From Neobacillus bataviensis (GTDB lineage: Bacteria; Bacillota; Bacilli; Bacillales_B; DSM-18226), in the NCBI RefSeq assembly GCF_019969725.1, contig NZ_JAHXYW010000022.1:1-57730 (forward strand): a DNA stretch of 57,730 nucleotides, given 5' to 3'. The notes beneath the pieces are model-generated. The model did not search any database, had not been told where the DNA came from, and was given only the letters and a program-made list of their open reading frames with translations. Below, piece after piece: positions 17,620-26,515 of this stretch (within the stretch, counting starts at the first letter, position 1; the number at the start of each line of letters is the position of its first letter). A program made the position numbers and the translations under genes.

Positions 17620-18675
17620 ATGTCTTTTTCCATGCACCTTGCAAATCTTTCATCAGAACAAATAGCCTTTAGTTATTCTCCAGCGCACGAAACCATATTG
17701 GCCCTGCATGTTTTTGATGACTGCAAACACCATCCGCTGCACATTCCTTGGGTGATTAATGCCCGTAAAAAAGTTAGTTCCGGTCTAAAAGAAGAAATTG
17801 ATGCCTTCAGTCTCTTTTATCAACGGCCAATTATTAGTTATTGGGGCCATCAAGGTACGGCCTTTCGCTCTTTTGATAAGGAACTGCAGGGATTTTTGGA
17901 ATTACCGATCGAGGAATTCTATCAAAAAATTGTTGATTCTATTAGGAGCCATTCAGGCCTTCAACTAGAATTTTTCGAAAAAGCCATTGAGAGGTATCCA
18001 AAGTCCCATAATGTTTTATTGGGATTATTAGAAAACCCTGATGAAGTCCGGCTACGATTTACTCATTTATTGAAGGCCTTTTGGGATGCCTGTCTCAGGG
18101 AGGAATGGCCAAGAGTAGAGGAACTATTTTTAAAAGATATTACCTTTCGCGGGAAAAAATTAATGAATGAAGGGCCTTTGCCGCTGTTAGAAAGTCTATC
18201 ACCGGAGATTGTGATTGATTCCAAGAAAAAACGGGCTGTAATCAGGCGGATTTCCAAAGCAGACATCTTTTTTGAGGAAGAAGAGGTTTTATTATTAACA
18301 CCTTCTTACTTTGTCTGGCCGCACTTATTAGTAAATCGCCGTAACCCGGTGGGAATTAACTACTCTATCATGGAAAACCAGCAGGAAGCCATAAAACCAA
18401 TGCCTCCAGAGAACCTGTTGAAATTTTTCCGTGCAATGGGGGATTTGACCAGACTTCAGATGGTGCAATTTTTGGCTGAAAAGCCTCGGTCAACGCGGGA
18501 GTTGGCCGCGCTGATAGGTGTTACCGAAGGAGCGGTTTCGAAACATTTAAAGCAGTTGCAGGATGCGGAGCTTATTACATCCAGGCGCGAAAGCTATTAT
18601 GTGTTTTATCAACTTCAATACGAAGCATTTAATGAATTTCCTGTTGGTTTGCAGCAATTTATTCAGCTCGATTAG
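17620..18675 (+). CDS. ArsR-type transcriptional regulator with large N-terminal domain
   Basis: 351 residues. The C-terminal ~75 residues are an ArsR winged helix (LLKFFRAMGDLTRLQMVQFL, then STRELAALIGVTEGAVSKHLKQLQ). The first ~270 residues are a domain seen in DUF5937-type regulators, probably a ligand or dimer module; I see no metal-binding cysteine pair of the classic ArsR. ATG 17620 has TTGGAGGG at 7 nt; an upstream in-frame start at 17605 lies on that site and is less likely. Divergent from the MBL hydrolase, so a local regulatory pair is likely. Confidence 0.82.
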   Translation: MSFSMHLANLSSEQIAFSYSPAHETILALHVFDDCKHHPLHIPWVINARKKVSSGLKEEIDAFSLFYQRPIISYWGHQGTAFRSFDKELQGFLELPIEEFYQKIVDSIRSHSGLQLEFFEKAIERYPKSHNVLLGLLENPDEVRLRFTHLLKAFWDACLREEWPRVEELFLKDITFRGKKLMNEGPLPLLESLSPEIVIDSKKKRAVIRRISKADIFFEEEEVLLLTPSYFVWPHLLVNRRNPVGINYSIMENQQEAIKPMPPENLLKFFRAMGDLTRLQMVQFLAEKPRSTRELAALIGVTEGAVSKHLKQLQDAELITSRRESYYVFYQLQYEAFNEFPVGLQQFIQLD

Positions 18676-18705
18676 GGAAACTGGAAGTGAAAATAAATGA
18701 AATTG

Positions 18706-18738
18706 AACATCTCTCATAGACATGGGAGATGTTTTGTT
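18706..18738 (+). terminator. terminator after the ArsR-type gene
   Basis: Stem AACATCTC (18706-18713) / GAGATGTT (18726-18733) followed by a T-rich stretch TTGTTGTTT. Confidence 0.7.
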
Positions 18739-18801
18739 GTTTCCATTGTTTCCCTTATTTTTGTTACAATCATGAGTATGATAGGCAAAAGGAGAATGAG
18801 G

Positions 18802-19503
18802 ATGTTTAAGATTTTTATTATTGAAGATGACAAGCAACTGGTCAGCTTGCTGAAAGAGCATTTATATAAATTTGGGTATGACACAAAATCTGTCGATGAT
18901 TTTGCAGCTGTCCGCACTCAATTTGAACAATATGATCCACATCTCGTTTTATTGGATGTCAACCTGCCGAAGTTTGATGGCTACTATTGGTGCCGGCAAA
19001 TCCGCAGTATCTCCACGTGCCCGATTCTGTTTATTTCGGCTCGCGAAGGAAAAATGGACCAAGTGATGGCTCTTGAAAATGGAGCGGATGATTATATCAC
19101 GAAACCTTTTGATTATGAAATTGTCACCGCCAAAATTAATAGCCAGCTCAGACGGGCGTATGGGACCTATGCCAGTTCACAAAATGGACGGACCACCACT
19201 GTTGCAGGACTGACGCTTGATGTTGAACGAATGAGTCTTACTTTTAGCGGACAGGAAATTGAGCTAAGCCATACGGAAGCAAAAATTCTGGATGAATTGA
19301 TGAAAAGAGCAGAGCGGGTGGTCAGCCGTGACCGGCTGTTAGAAAAAATCTGGGACGACCAGGCATTTGTTGATGATAATACTCTGAATGTATATATTAC
19401 GAGGGTGCGGAAAAAGTTGGCTTCTTTAGAGATTACGGAAGCACTTCAAACCATTCGCGGCCAGGGATATCGGCTCCTTCCGATCTGGGAGGATAATAAA
19501 TAA
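18802..19503 (+). CDS. response regulator, OmpR family (BceR-like)
   Basis: 233 residues: receiver domain (1-120, phospho-acceptor Asp52 in LLDVNLP, Lys in YITKPFD) and winged-helix DNA-binding domain (about 130-228, ending in TIRGQGYRL). It overlaps by one base (ATAATGA) with the sensor kinase gene and precedes an ABC transporter, the layout of BceRS-BceAB peptide-resistance modules. The frame is open to 18697, but AAAAGGAG (18786-18793) places the start at ATG 18802 rather than 18796. The regulator's likely target site is upstream of the transporter gene. Confidence 0.93.
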   Translation: MFKIFIIEDDKQLVSLLKEHLYKFGYDTKSVDDFAAVRTQFEQYDPHLVLLDVNLPKFDGYYWCRQIRSISTCPILFISAREGKMDQVMALENGADDYITKPFDYEIVTAKINSQLRRAYGTYASSQNGRTTTVAGLTLDVERMSLTFSGQEIELSHTEAKILDELMKRAERVVSRDRLLEKIWDDQAFVDDNTLNVYITRVRKKLASLEITEALQTIRGQGYRLLPIWEDNK

Positions 19504-20474
19504 TGAAGCTTTTTTTCCGCGAGCAAATTCTTCTAATTATTTTTTATCTTCTTCAATTATTGGTCATCTCGTTCATTTATTGGCTGGATGGTTATCGAAA
19601 TTTGAAGATAAGTTTATATGCTGCTTTCCTTAGCGGCTTCCTACTGATAGGGTATCTCTTCATTCGCTACATGACGAATCGCTCCTTTTATCAACGGTTG
19701 GAAAAACCGCTCACATCAATGGAGGACTTTTCAGGTAATCTGCAGCCATCACCCCTAGCAGAAGGTTTACAGCGGCTTCTAAAAAGCCAATTCCGCCATT
19801 ATAAAACGGATTTACATAATTATAAGTACAAGCTCGAAGGCCATATCCAGTTTATCAATCAATGGGTTCATCAAATGAAGACGCCATTGTCCGTTATCCA
19901 TTTAATGATTCAGGACGAGGACGACCCGCGATTTACGTCAATTGGAGATGAACTTGATCGGTTAAAAAAAGGGCTCGAGATGGTTCTATATACCGCCCGC
20001 CTCGATACATTCGATAGGGATTTTTATGTTGAGACCCTTGATTTGCAAAAGGTTGTCCGAACTGTCACATCAAGCCAAAAACGATTATTTATTCGCGGCC
20101 GAGTATTTCCAAGCTTTCAATTTGAGGGGAACTTAAGTGTGGCCACTGACGAGAAATGGCTGTCTTTTGTGTTAACCCAGCTGATAACAAATGCCGTTCG
20201 TTATACAGTCGAAGAGGGAAGGAAAATTTATTTCCATGGTTACCATCGGGGAATGAATGTAGTTCTAGAAGTTCGGGATGAAGGTGTGGGGATCCCTTCA
20301 AGCGATTTACCACGTATCTTTGACCCCTATTTCACAGGCCAAAATGGCCGCAACTTCCAAGAATCAACCGGAATGGGCCTCTACCTCGTCAAACAAATAT
20401 GCGAAAAACTAGGCCACCGCATCGAAATAGAATCCACCGTTAACAAAGGGACAATAGTGCGTATCATAATATAG
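19503..20474 (+). CDS. intramembrane-sensing histidine kinase (BceS-like)
   Basis: 323 residues. Two membrane helices (about 8-29 and 36-57) with almost no extracellular loop, the mark of intramembrane-sensing kinases that read the state of a partner transporter. The HisKA region has WVHQMKTPLSV (His123), and the ATPase part has DEGVGIPSSDLPRIFDPYFTG and GMGLYLVKQICEKLG. Followed by its ABC transporter after 149 bp. Confidence 0.93.
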   Translation: MKLFFREQILLIIFYLLQLLVISFIYWLDGYRNLKISLYAAFLSGFLLIGYLFIRYMTNRSFYQRLEKPLTSMEDFSGNLQPSPLAEGLQRLLKSQFRHYKTDLHNYKYKLEGHIQFINQWVHQMKTPLSVIHLMIQDEDDPRFTSIGDELDRLKKGLEMVLYTARLDTFDRDFYVETLDLQKVVRTVTSSQKRLFIRGRVFPSFQFEGNLSVATDEKWLSFVLTQLITNAVRYTVEEGRKIYFHGYHRGMNVVLEVRDEGVGIPSSDLPRIFDPYFTGQNGRNFQESTGMGLYLVKQICEKLGHRIEIESTVNKGTIVRIII

Positions 20475-20486
20475 GTGTCAGGCACC
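20474..20486. repeat. short palindromic repeat GGTGTCAGGCACC, copy 1
   Basis: Thirteen bases, near-palindromic around the central A. The same 13-mer, again flanked by TA(G)G and CA, is at 39937-39949 upstream of mgtE. Confidence 0.6.
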
Positions 20487-20529
20487 ATCTGTGTACATCT
20501 GTCCTCCTGCGGTGGACACTATTGTTTTC

Positions 20530-20593
20530 TTACTTATTTGTAAGGTAACTGTAAGTTAAGGAAATGGGAGATGGGCGGGTTTCTCGCTACAAT
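20530..20593 (+). promoter_or_regulatory. BceR-type operator and promoter of the ABC transporter
   Basis: TTACT-TATT-TGTAA (20530-20543) matches the BceR-type site TNACA-N4-TGTAA in 9 of 10 defined positions. A second TGTAAG (20550-20555) lies 11 bp after the first (20539-20544), one helical turn on. The -10 box TACAAT is at 20588-20593, and no -35 box is seen, as expected for an activated promoter. The consensus is recalled from work on B. subtilis Bce-like systems. Confidence 0.65.
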
Positions 20594-20623
20594 TGGGTTA
20601 TCAATAATACAGGGAGTGAGATC

Positions 20624-21394
20624 ATGTCCATCTTGGAAGTGAGACATTTAGAAAAGATATATGAGGGGAAGGTCGCCCATAAGGCTTTAGACAATATCAA
20701 TTTTTCGATTGAAAAAGGGGAATTTGTTGGGATTATGGGACCGTCCGGAAGTGGGAAAACGACTCTCTTAAACTTAATTGCAACGATCGACCGGCCAACC
20801 GCCGGTGAAATATTTATCAATGGGAAAAATCCACATGTGTTAAATCGAAAAGAAACGGCGTTATTCAGACGACATGAGTTGGGTTTTGTCTTTCAGCATT
20901 TTAACCTGCTGGATACGCTAACGGTGGAGGAAAACATTGTCCTGCCGTTAACCCTTGATGGCGAAAGCGTAAAAGAGATGGATAAAAAACTGCAATATGT
21001 GACCAAAAAACTAGGGATTGATTCCATTTTAAAAAAGAGAACCTATGAAATCTCCGGCGGACAAATGCAGCGAACCGCGATTGCGCGCTCTATCATTCAC
21101 AGCCCATCTCTCATTTTGGCCGATGAACCGACGGGGAACCTGGATTCAAAGGCCTCTAAGGATGTCATGGAGACATTTACAGCTATAAATAAAGAGGAAA
21201 AAGCAACAGCACTAATGGTAACACACGATCCGTTTGCTGCCAGCTATTGCCACCGCGTCATTTTTATTAAGGACGGAAAGCTCTATAACGAAATCTACCG
21301 CGGTGAGAACCGCCAAGCCTTTTTCCAAAAAATCATGGACATGCTTGCCTTGTTAGGAGGGGAAAGCCGTGACCTTTCCGCAGTTCGCTTATAG
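20624..21394 (+). CDS. ABC transporter ATP-binding protein (BceA-like)
   Basis: 256 residues of the MacB/LolD-type ATPase group: Walker A GPSGSGKTT, Q-loop FVFQHFNLLDTLTVEENI, signature ISGGQMQRTAIARSI, Walker B LILADEPTGNLDSK. ATG 20624 follows AGGGAGTGAG at good spacing. Overlaps the permease gene by 26 bp. Together with the permease it would form a transporter that protects from and senses cell-wall-active peptides such as bacitracin, working with the upstream two-component pair. Confidence 0.93.
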   Translation: MSILEVRHLEKIYEGKVAHKALDNINFSIEKGEFVGIMGPSGSGKTTLLNLIATIDRPTAGEIFINGKNPHVLNRKETALFRRHELGFVFQHFNLLDTLTVEENIVLPLTLDGESVKEMDKKLQYVTKKLGIDSILKKRTYEISGGQMQRTAIARSIIHSPSLILADEPTGNLDSKASKDVMETFTAINKEEKATALMVTHDPFAASYCHRVIFIKDGKLYNEIYRGENRQAFFQKIMDMLALLGGESRDLSAVRL

Positions 21395-23273
21395 AAATGT
21401 CGTCCGTAATAAACGGACCTATGCCGCTTATTTTTTAAGCAGCGCCTTTTCCGTACTGGTTTTCTTTGTATACGCGCTATTCATCTTCCATCCGGATATT
21501 AAACAGGGTGTGACGAAAACTGCGGCCATCCAATTAATGACAGCTGCGGAAGTGATTATGTATGTTTTTTCCTTCCTCTTTGTTCTCTATTCTGTCAGCA
21601 CGTTTCTCAAATCTCGGAAACGAGAATTCGGTATTCTCATGATGCATGGAATGACAAGGAACCAATTGAACCTTATGGTGTTTTTAGAAAATATGCTGAT
21701 TGGTATTGGTGCCATTGTGGTTGGAATTGGTTTGGGGTTAATCACTGGAAAACTATTTTTAATGATAGGGGCGAAGATGATTGGCATCGGTCCGCTGCGA
21801 TTCTATTTTTCTGAAAAAGCATTGCTGCTGACAACCTGTGCTTTTATCATTCTCTTCTTCTGTATTTCGTTATTCACAACAGCACTTGTAAGAGTAAACA
21901 AATTAATCGATTTATTCCAAGCGGGGGAGAAGCCTAAAACAGAGCCAAAGGTATCACCGTTCTTATCATTGCTCTCAGCCGTATTGCTTATTGCCAGTTA
22001 TTATTTGTCTGCCACTACTACCCTGCAGACATTGATTTTCCGGATGTTTCCCGTAATTGGAATGACCATTGTCGGAACGTATTTCTTTTACACCCAGCTA
22101 TCCGTGTTCATTACCAAATTACTACAGAAAAACCGCGGACTGTTTTGGAGAAAAACAAATATGATCACCATTTCTTCTCTTCGGTATCGCTTGAAAGATA
22201 ATGCCAGGATGTTTTTTATGGTGACCATTGTGTCAACCGTAGCTTTTTGTGCCGTTGGGACACTTGCTTCTATGAATGTGATGAATAGGCAAGTGAAACA
22301 GGACTATCCGGCAGAAATCAGTTATCTAGCTAATGATGACCAACCTGTTCACCAGCAGAATTTAGTGCAAATTGAGACGGAGCTAAAGGAAAGAAAGCTA
22401 GAATATACATCCCATCAAGTTCCGATAAAATATATTGCTGTTGCATCATCTACCGATCGATTTACACCAAAGGAAATACCAGTTGTTTCCTTCTCGGACT
22501 ATAAGAAAATAATGTCTTGGGCTGGAAATGCTTTTAAGGAAAAACGTCTTGTCGGAAAAGAAGTGCTAGGAATGCGGACGGGATCCTTTAGTAACCCGGA
22601 AAAAGTGACGTATACATTAAAACAAGATCATATTAAGCTTCGTCAAAGCAAGATGTCCAAATATGTTGTCCTTCCGATGCAGTTAATTTTTTCTGAGGGT
22701 CTCGTTATTAGTGATGAACTTTTTGAAAAAGTAACTCCGGAAAAAACTAAAGTATATACTAGCTTTTACACTAGTGACCTTAAGAAAACATCCGGCATTG
22801 GTGATAATCTCGTCGAGCATGGCATGAAGTTTTATTCTGATAAAGTCCCTTACTCGATGACAGTCAGCGGGACTGTATATGAAAATCAAATGAGTATGTA
22901 TAAGATGATGCTATTCGTTGCGTTACTGATTGGGGCTGTCTTCTTTATTGCGGCAGGAAGCTTCCTATATTTCCGCTTGTATGCGGATTTGGATTACGAC
23001 AGACGCCATTATTTAACGATTACAAAGGTTGGGTTGACCGATCAAGAGCTGAACAAAATTGTAACCCGTCAGCTATCACTGCTTTTCTTCGTTCCTATCT
23101 TAGTAGCCTTCGTGCATAGTGTCTTTGCTTTCATGGCCCTGCAAAGCTTATTCTCCTTATCGATTGCAAAAGAGATTGTCATTGTCCTAGCAAGTTTCTT
23201 AATCGCACAATTCATTTATTTCTTCTGTATTCGTTTTCGTTATTTACGAAACTTGAAGAAAACGTTGGTTTAG
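21369..23273 (+). CDS. ABC transporter permease (BceB-like, FtsX domain)
   Basis: 634 residues. Layout of BceB permeases: about ten membrane helices and one large extracellular domain of ~200 residues (about 310-510) between helices 7 and 8, which is thought to hold the peptide specificity. GTG start at 21369 is preceded by TTAGGAGGGG at 7 nt, inside the ATPase gene. A perfect terminator stem follows. Confidence 0.92.
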   Translation: MTFPQFAYRNVVRNKRTYAAYFLSSAFSVLVFFVYALFIFHPDIKQGVTKTAAIQLMTAAEVIMYVFSFLFVLYSVSTFLKSRKREFGILMMHGMTRNQLNLMVFLENMLIGIGAIVVGIGLGLITGKLFLMIGAKMIGIGPLRFYFSEKALLLTTCAFIILFFCISLFTTALVRVNKLIDLFQAGEKPKTEPKVSPFLSLLSAVLLIASYYLSATTTLQTLIFRMFPVIGMTIVGTYFFYTQLSVFITKLLQKNRGLFWRKTNMITISSLRYRLKDNARMFFMVTIVSTVAFCAVGTLASMNVMNRQVKQDYPAEISYLANDDQPVHQQNLVQIETELKERKLEYTSHQVPIKYIAVASSTDRFTPKEIPVVSFSDYKKIMSWAGNAFKEKRLVGKEVLGMRTGSFSNPEKVTYTLKQDHIKLRQSKMSKYVVLPMQLIFSEGLVISDELFEKVTPEKTKVYTSFYTSDLKKTSGIGDNLVEHGMKFYSDKVPYSMTVSGTVYENQMSMYKMMLFVALLIGAVFFIAAGSFLYFRLYADLDYDRRHYLTITKVGLTDQELNKIVTRQLSLLFFVPILVAFVHSVFAFMALQSLFSLSIAKEIVIVLASFLIAQFIYFFCIRFRYLRNLKKTLV

Positions 23274-23275
23274 CA

Positions 23276-23308
23276 AATACACCGTTCAGACTTCCTGAAC
23301 GGTGTATT
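23276..23308 (+). terminator. terminator after the BceB-like gene
   Basis: Perfect 14-bp stem AATACACCGTTCAG / CTGAACGGTGTATT with a 5-base loop; the T run after it is weak. Confidence 0.7.
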
Positions 23309-23368
23309 CATATTCATTTAATCAAAATTTTTAGGTGATTTGGTTGAGGTTTACCATGTTTTATTACT

Positions 23369-23630
23369 AATTCAAGCGAAATGTCCCATAGAATGGCTCT
23401 ATGAGACAAAACAGAAATGGAATTCAAGCGAAATGTCCCATAGAATGGCTCTATGAGACAAAACAGAAATGAAATTCAAGCGAAATGTCCCATAGAATGG
23501 CCCTATGGGACAAAACAGAAATGGAATTCAAGCGAAATGTCCCATAGAAGGGCTCTATGGGACAAAACAGAAACGAAATCAAAGTGAAATGTCCCATAGG
23601 GGAGTTCAAGAGGACAAAACATGCAAAGGC
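23369..23630. repeat. 52-bp-period hairpin repeat, array B (five copies)
   Basis: TCCCATAG begins at 23384, 23436, 23488, 23540 and 23592, always 52 bp apart. Copies 3 and 4 hold a perfect TGTCCCATAG / CTATGGGACA palindrome around a 7-base loop; copies 1 and 2 have one mismatch (CTATGAGACA); copy 5 is eroded. The stretch between hairpins (AAAACAGAAATGGAATTC and on) is almost identical among copies here, unlike array A. It fills the gap between the BceB-like gene and the NERD gene. The open frame across it is a by-product of the repeat. Confidence 0.92.
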
Positions 23631-23668
23631 CCTGACTTAAATTATCCTATACATTACCATATTGCCTT

Positions 23669-24574
23669 TTATTCATATAGAGCCCATCGACGATCGCCAA
23701 TAATTTTGAAATTTTTCCCAAGAATTCTGCTAATTCGTTTCCTTGACTCAAAAACTTGGCACCAATCTAAAACCGCATTAGTCGTAATTTTCATCTCCGG
23801 AAATAGAAGCCTTAACTCCTCAACACACCTCAATACCGCGGCTTCAACCAGCTCTTCGTGGCCACACTCACTACACACACACTTATGACCACGAACAAAA
23901 ATTAAAAAGGAATGGCACAATGCACAAGTAACACCTTTTCGCATCCGATGATAATCATAAGGCGGCAGCCTTGGATATGGAGGCTCTTCAATATGTAGAG
24001 AAATTAATTTGTCAGCCAGCTTCTCATGCTTTCCGGTTAATCTTGATGGTATCGTATCCAAATTTCTCAAATAGCTATTAACCTTTGTTGGTAAAATAAT
24101 GGGCTCGTGTCGAGGGGCTTGGTATAAGGTAAACTCGGGATTGATATGAACAACCCATGGTTCGATAGGTATATAAAGTCCAAGACTTTGGAGTAATTGG
24201 CGGAGTAAAGATGAGCTTCGTTGCAACTGAATCAGTGGATCCTTTCGTTCAGTGCCATTAATAGAATAAAACTTTTCGTTTTCATAGTAATATTCACCCT
24301 CAAAGTTTTTCACTTCGTTCATTAAAATCTTTGGCTGCGAAATAATCATTGAATCAATTTGGAACTTGGTATCGTGGATCTTAAGCAGCAGCCCATTTAA
24401 AATAAAACATTCGCACCCAAGCTTTTCCGTCAATGAATTAAACTTCACCTCGCCTTCATAGCCTTTTTTAAGGCTTAAATATTTGTGCTTGGCATCCATA
24501 GGTAAATCCATTCTCGTGTTTAAAATGCCAAAAATAATGAATTCAGCTGTTTTCGTAAGGGGCTTTTTAACCAT
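23669..24574 (-). CDS. NERD-domain protein with zinc ribbon
   Basis: 301 residues. The nuclease-related domain spans about residues 35-150, with QIDSMIISQPKILMNEVKNFEG, matching the NERD core (Asp, then Glu-x-Lys as in the PD-(D/E)xK nuclease fold). Toward the C terminus CALC ... CSEC (about 215-235) forms a probable zinc finger, and ~60 residues follow. Role unknown; NERD proteins are linked to DNA processing. ATG 24574 is chosen because AAAGGATG then lies about 5 nt upstream; the ATG at 24583 lies within that site. It stands alone next to array B. Confidence 0.82.
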   Translation of the reverse strand: MVKKPLTKTAEFIIFGILNTRMDLPMDAKHKYLSLKKGYEGEVKFNSLTEKLGCECFILNGLLLKIHDTKFQIDSMIISQPKILMNEVKNFEGEYYYENEKFYSINGTERKDPLIQLQRSSSLLRQLLQSLGLYIPIEPWVVHINPEFTLYQAPRHEPIILPTKVNSYLRNLDTIPSRLTGKHEKLADKLISLHIEEPPYPRLPPYDYHRMRKGVTCALCHSFLIFVRGHKCVCSECGHEELVEAAVLRCVEELRLLFPEMKITTNAVLDWCQVFESRKRISRILGKNFKIIGDRRWALYE

Positions 24575-24663
24575 ATGCCACATCCTTTCACAAACATTTT
24601 ATAAAAAAGTAATACCACACATCGTCCAAAATCATGAATATTTTATTACAATTTAGAAAATTC

Positions 24664-24693
24664 TTGACATAAATGAGAACCGAATGTTATTAT
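24664..24693 (+). promoter_or_regulatory. SigA promoter of the ABC exporter operon
   Basis: TTGACA (24664-24669), 18 bp, TATTAT (24688-24693); expected start near 24700. It contains the ATG at 24673, so that codon cannot start the first gene. Confidence 0.75.
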
Positions 24694-24732
24694 TTTCCTC
24701 CGCGACAAAAATACAAGGAGGCGAATTCAAAG

Positions 24733-25710
24733 TTGATCGAATTAAAAGGCATAAGCAAGTCCTATAAAGTCGCTAAGCGCCAAACGGGACTCCGGCAGGC
24801 AGTAAAAGCCCTTTTCCACCGGGAACACACCATTGTCGAAGCGCTTAAAAACGTCTCATTTACCATAAACCCGGGTGAAATCGTCGGCTATATCGGTCCA
24901 AATGGGGCGGGCAAATCAACTACCATTAAAATTATGAGCGGGATATTGGTGCCTGATACCGGGACCTGCACGATAATGGGGTACACTCCTTGGAAAGATA
25001 GAACCAAGTATGTAAAAAATATCGGCGTCGTCTTTGGTCAGCGATCACAGCTATGGTGGGACGTTCCGGTAATAGACTCGTTTGAACTCCTTAAAGATAT
25101 TTATAATGTTCCGCAGCAAGAATATAAAACTACCACAGACCTGATTATCGAAACGCTTGAACTGCAAGAAATCATCTATTCACCCGTCCGCCAATTAAGC
25201 CTTGGGCAACGGATGCGCTGTGAAATTGCGGCTTCCCTCATACATAATCCAAACATCCTATTTTTAGACGAACCAACCATTGGGCTGGATGCTGTTTCAA
25301 AAATCGCGGTCCGCCAATTCATCAAAACGATAAATCAAGAAAAAGGAGTAACCGTGATCCTCACCACCCACGATATGAATGATATAGAGGCGCTTGCAGA
25401 AAGGGTAATCCTAATCGGAAAAGGGAGCCTTTTGTACGACGGCCAATTAGAAGAATTAAGAAAGAGGTTTGGCACCAAAAAAACAATTACAGCGGAATAT
25501 AAACAAAGGGCAAATCCGATTCAAATACCAGGAGCATCCGTTCTTTCATGGTCACCGGAGCGCGCAGTATTAAGTGTAGACACAGCTAACTTTAAAACAT
25601 CGGATATTATCACTCATTTAACCACCCAAGTAGACCTGGTAGATGTCACAATCGAAACACAGCCTATTGAGGATATCATCGTGCAGCTTTATAAGGAGTA
25701 TCAAATATGA
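24733..25710 (+). CDS. ABC exporter ATP-binding protein
   Basis: 325 residues: Walker A GPNGAGKST, signature LSLGQRMRCEIAASL, Walker B ILFLDEPTIGLD, and a C-terminal extension of ~90 residues. It belongs to the group of uncharacterised ABC-2 exporters encoded with two unlike permeases (COG4586-type ATPase). TTG at 24733 follows AAGGAGGCG at about 10 nt; the upstream ATG at 24673 is inside the promoter. It overlaps the next gene by 4 bp (ATGA). The substrate is unknown. Confidence 0.9.
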   Translation: MIELKGISKSYKVAKRQTGLRQAVKALFHREHTIVEALKNVSFTINPGEIVGYIGPNGAGKSTTIKIMSGILVPDTGTCTIMGYTPWKDRTKYVKNIGVVFGQRSQLWWDVPVIDSFELLKDIYNVPQQEYKTTTDLIIETLELQEIIYSPVRQLSLGQRMRCEIAASLIHNPNILFLDEPTIGLDAVSKIAVRQFIKTINQEKGVTVILTTHDMNDIEALAERVILIGKGSLLYDGQLEELRKRFGTKKTITAEYKQRANPIQIPGASVLSWSPERAVLSVDTANFKTSDIITHLTTQVDLVDVTIETQPIEDIIVQLYKEYQI

Positions 25711-26510
25711 GGGTATATCTATCCGTGTTGAAGCTTCGTCTCCTTAATGGCATGCAGTACCGGGCGGCTGCACTTGCTGGAGTGGCCACACAATTTTTCT
25801 GGGGATCCATGATCATTATGGTGTTTCAAGCATTTTACCAAAACGCCGCTGATACTCAACCGATTTCCTTAAAAGAACTAATCACCTACATATGGCTGCA
25901 GCAGGCATTTCTGGTTTTCGTTACCGTGTGGTTTCGCGATAGTGAGCTGTTTGATTTAATCACGAGCGGCAATATCGCTTACGAGCTTTGCCGTCCATGT
26001 GAGCTATATGGATTTTGGTTTGCCAAACTGTTGGCGCAGCGGTTATCAAGCGCCATACTGCGTTGTTTCCCGATCTTAATCGTTTCGTTCTTTTTGCCAA
26101 AGCCCTACAACATGACTTTTCCACCAAGTTTATCTGCTTTTCTATTATTCTTAAGCTCCCTAATGCTAGGGTTACTGCTTCTGGTAGCCATCTCCATGTT
26201 TCTGTACATTTCCGTATTTATAACCATGTCCCCTATGGGGTCGCTGTTGATCTTTGGTATCCTCGGTGAATTTTTTGCGGGTTTAATTATTCCGGTTCCG
26301 TTAATGCCATCGTGGCTGCAGAATATAGCTAATGTGCTTCCGTTCCGCTGGACGGCTGATTTTCCGTTCAGGGTTTACTCAGGGCATATTCCACCAAAAG
26401 AAGCCCTCATCGGCATTGTTATTCAACTGGTGTATTTGCTAGTTCTTGTTTGGCTGGGAAGAATCAGCATGAATCGTGTTTTACGAAAAGTCGTCGTCCA
26501 AGGAGGGTGA
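25707..26510 (+). CDS. ABC-2 exporter permease 1
   Basis: 267 residues with about six membrane helices, starting MRVYLSVLKLRLLNGMQYRAA, which is typical for the COG4587-type permease of two-permease ABC exporters. ATG overlaps the ATPase stop by 4 bp, so translation is coupled. The second permease follows after 5 bp. Both permeases share the motif RP of a cytoplasmic loop (CRPCE here, VRPRS in the other), consistent with common descent. Confidence 0.88.
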   Translation: MRVYLSVLKLRLLNGMQYRAAALAGVATQFFWGSMIIMVFQAFYQNAADTQPISLKELITYIWLQQAFLVFVTVWFRDSELFDLITSGNIAYELCRPCELYGFWFAKLLAQRLSSAILRCFPILIVSFFLPKPYNMTFPPSLSAFLLFLSSLMLGLLLLVAISMFLYISVFITMSPMGSLLIFGILGEFFAGLIIPVPLMPSWLQNIANVLPFRWTADFPFRVYSGHIPPKEALIGIVIQLVYLLVLVWLGRISMNRVLRKVVVQGG

Positions 26511-26515
26511 CCAAT

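Noticed and set aside
23369..23630. CRISPR array
   Set aside because: Spacers are near identical, the repeat is a short palindrome, and no cas gene is in the window.
23505..23888. Plus-strand ORF of 127 codons over array B and the 3' end of the NERD gene
   Set aside because: Produced by the repeat and the antisense of a real gene.
24673..24732. ATG 24673 as start of the ABC ATPase gene
   Set aside because: It lies inside the TTGACA-18-TATTAT promoter; TTG 24733 has a proper ribosome binding site.
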